NCBI GenBank assembly: GCA_021821235.1
Contig: JAKACS010000242.1
Span: 1-5,783, forward strand
Reading direction: 5' to 3'
DNA: 5,783 nucleotides
DNA from: Bacillota bacterium
GTDB taxonomy: Bacteria > Bacillota > Bacilli > Bacillales_B > DSM-18226
This document shows, one piece after another, positions 5,759 to 5,783 of the stretch. A program made the translations under genes and the position numbers. A model generated the notes under the pieces. The model did not search any database and was not told where the DNA came from. It saw only the letters and a program-made list of their open reading frames with translations. Each line of letters begins with the position of its first letter. Positions within the stretch are counted from its first letter, which is position 1.

Positions 5759-5783
5759 ATGTTGGAAATGAGACAAAATTCCC

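Noticed and set aside
1..5783. Mobile element, phage, CRISPR array, tRNA or defence system
   Set aside because: No transposase-like frame, terminal repeats, regularly spaced repeats or cloverleaf sequence was seen; every sizeable gene belongs to a common chromosomal family.

Overview
The window looks like chromosomal DNA from a Bacillaceae-type Firmicute. The base composition is moderately AT-rich, ribosome binding sites are strong and G-rich, TTG starts are likely, and U-tailed terminators are present. The deoxyribose-phosphate aldolase, YdfJ-like MMPL protein, sporulation-kinase-like ATPase domain and ArsB/NhaD-type permease are all of kinds common in Bacillus relatives. I cannot name the species. 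Gene content is ordinary housekeeping and transport. I see no mobile element, CRISPR array, tRNA, rRNA or phage gene. The most interesting material is regulatory and lies in the gaps.

Layout: (1) Positions 1-495, minus strand: N-terminal three quarters of deoC, cut by the window edge. (2) Positions 496-677: divergent intergenic region with a small dyad in front of deoC and a long imperfect inverted repeat over the probable -10 of the next gene. (3) Positions 678-2837, plus strand: a complete 719-residue MMPL/RND-type membrane transporter. It converges, across a hairpin, on (4) a small single-domain cupin gene at 2880-3218, minus strand. (5) Positions 3219-3459: non-coding, with a near-perfect Fur-type 7-1-7 box, an adjacent Crp/Fnr-like palindrome, and nested inverted repeats beside a TATAAT. 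(6) Positions 3460-3942, plus strand: only the ATPase half of a sensor histidine kinase, without sensor or phospho-acceptor domain; probably a gene remnant. (7) Positions 3978-4150: a good sigma-A promoter followed at once by a strong intrinsic terminator hairpin, then a leader. (8) Positions 4151-5431: a complete ion-transporter-superfamily permease, followed 15 nt later by (9) a 92-residue protein I do not recognise. A strong terminator at 5726-5758 closes this pair.

Genes 8 and 9 look like a two-gene operon whose leader carries a terminator, so transcription attenuation is a reasonable hypothesis. The cupin may be iron-controlled. The other genes show no obvious pathway link to each other.
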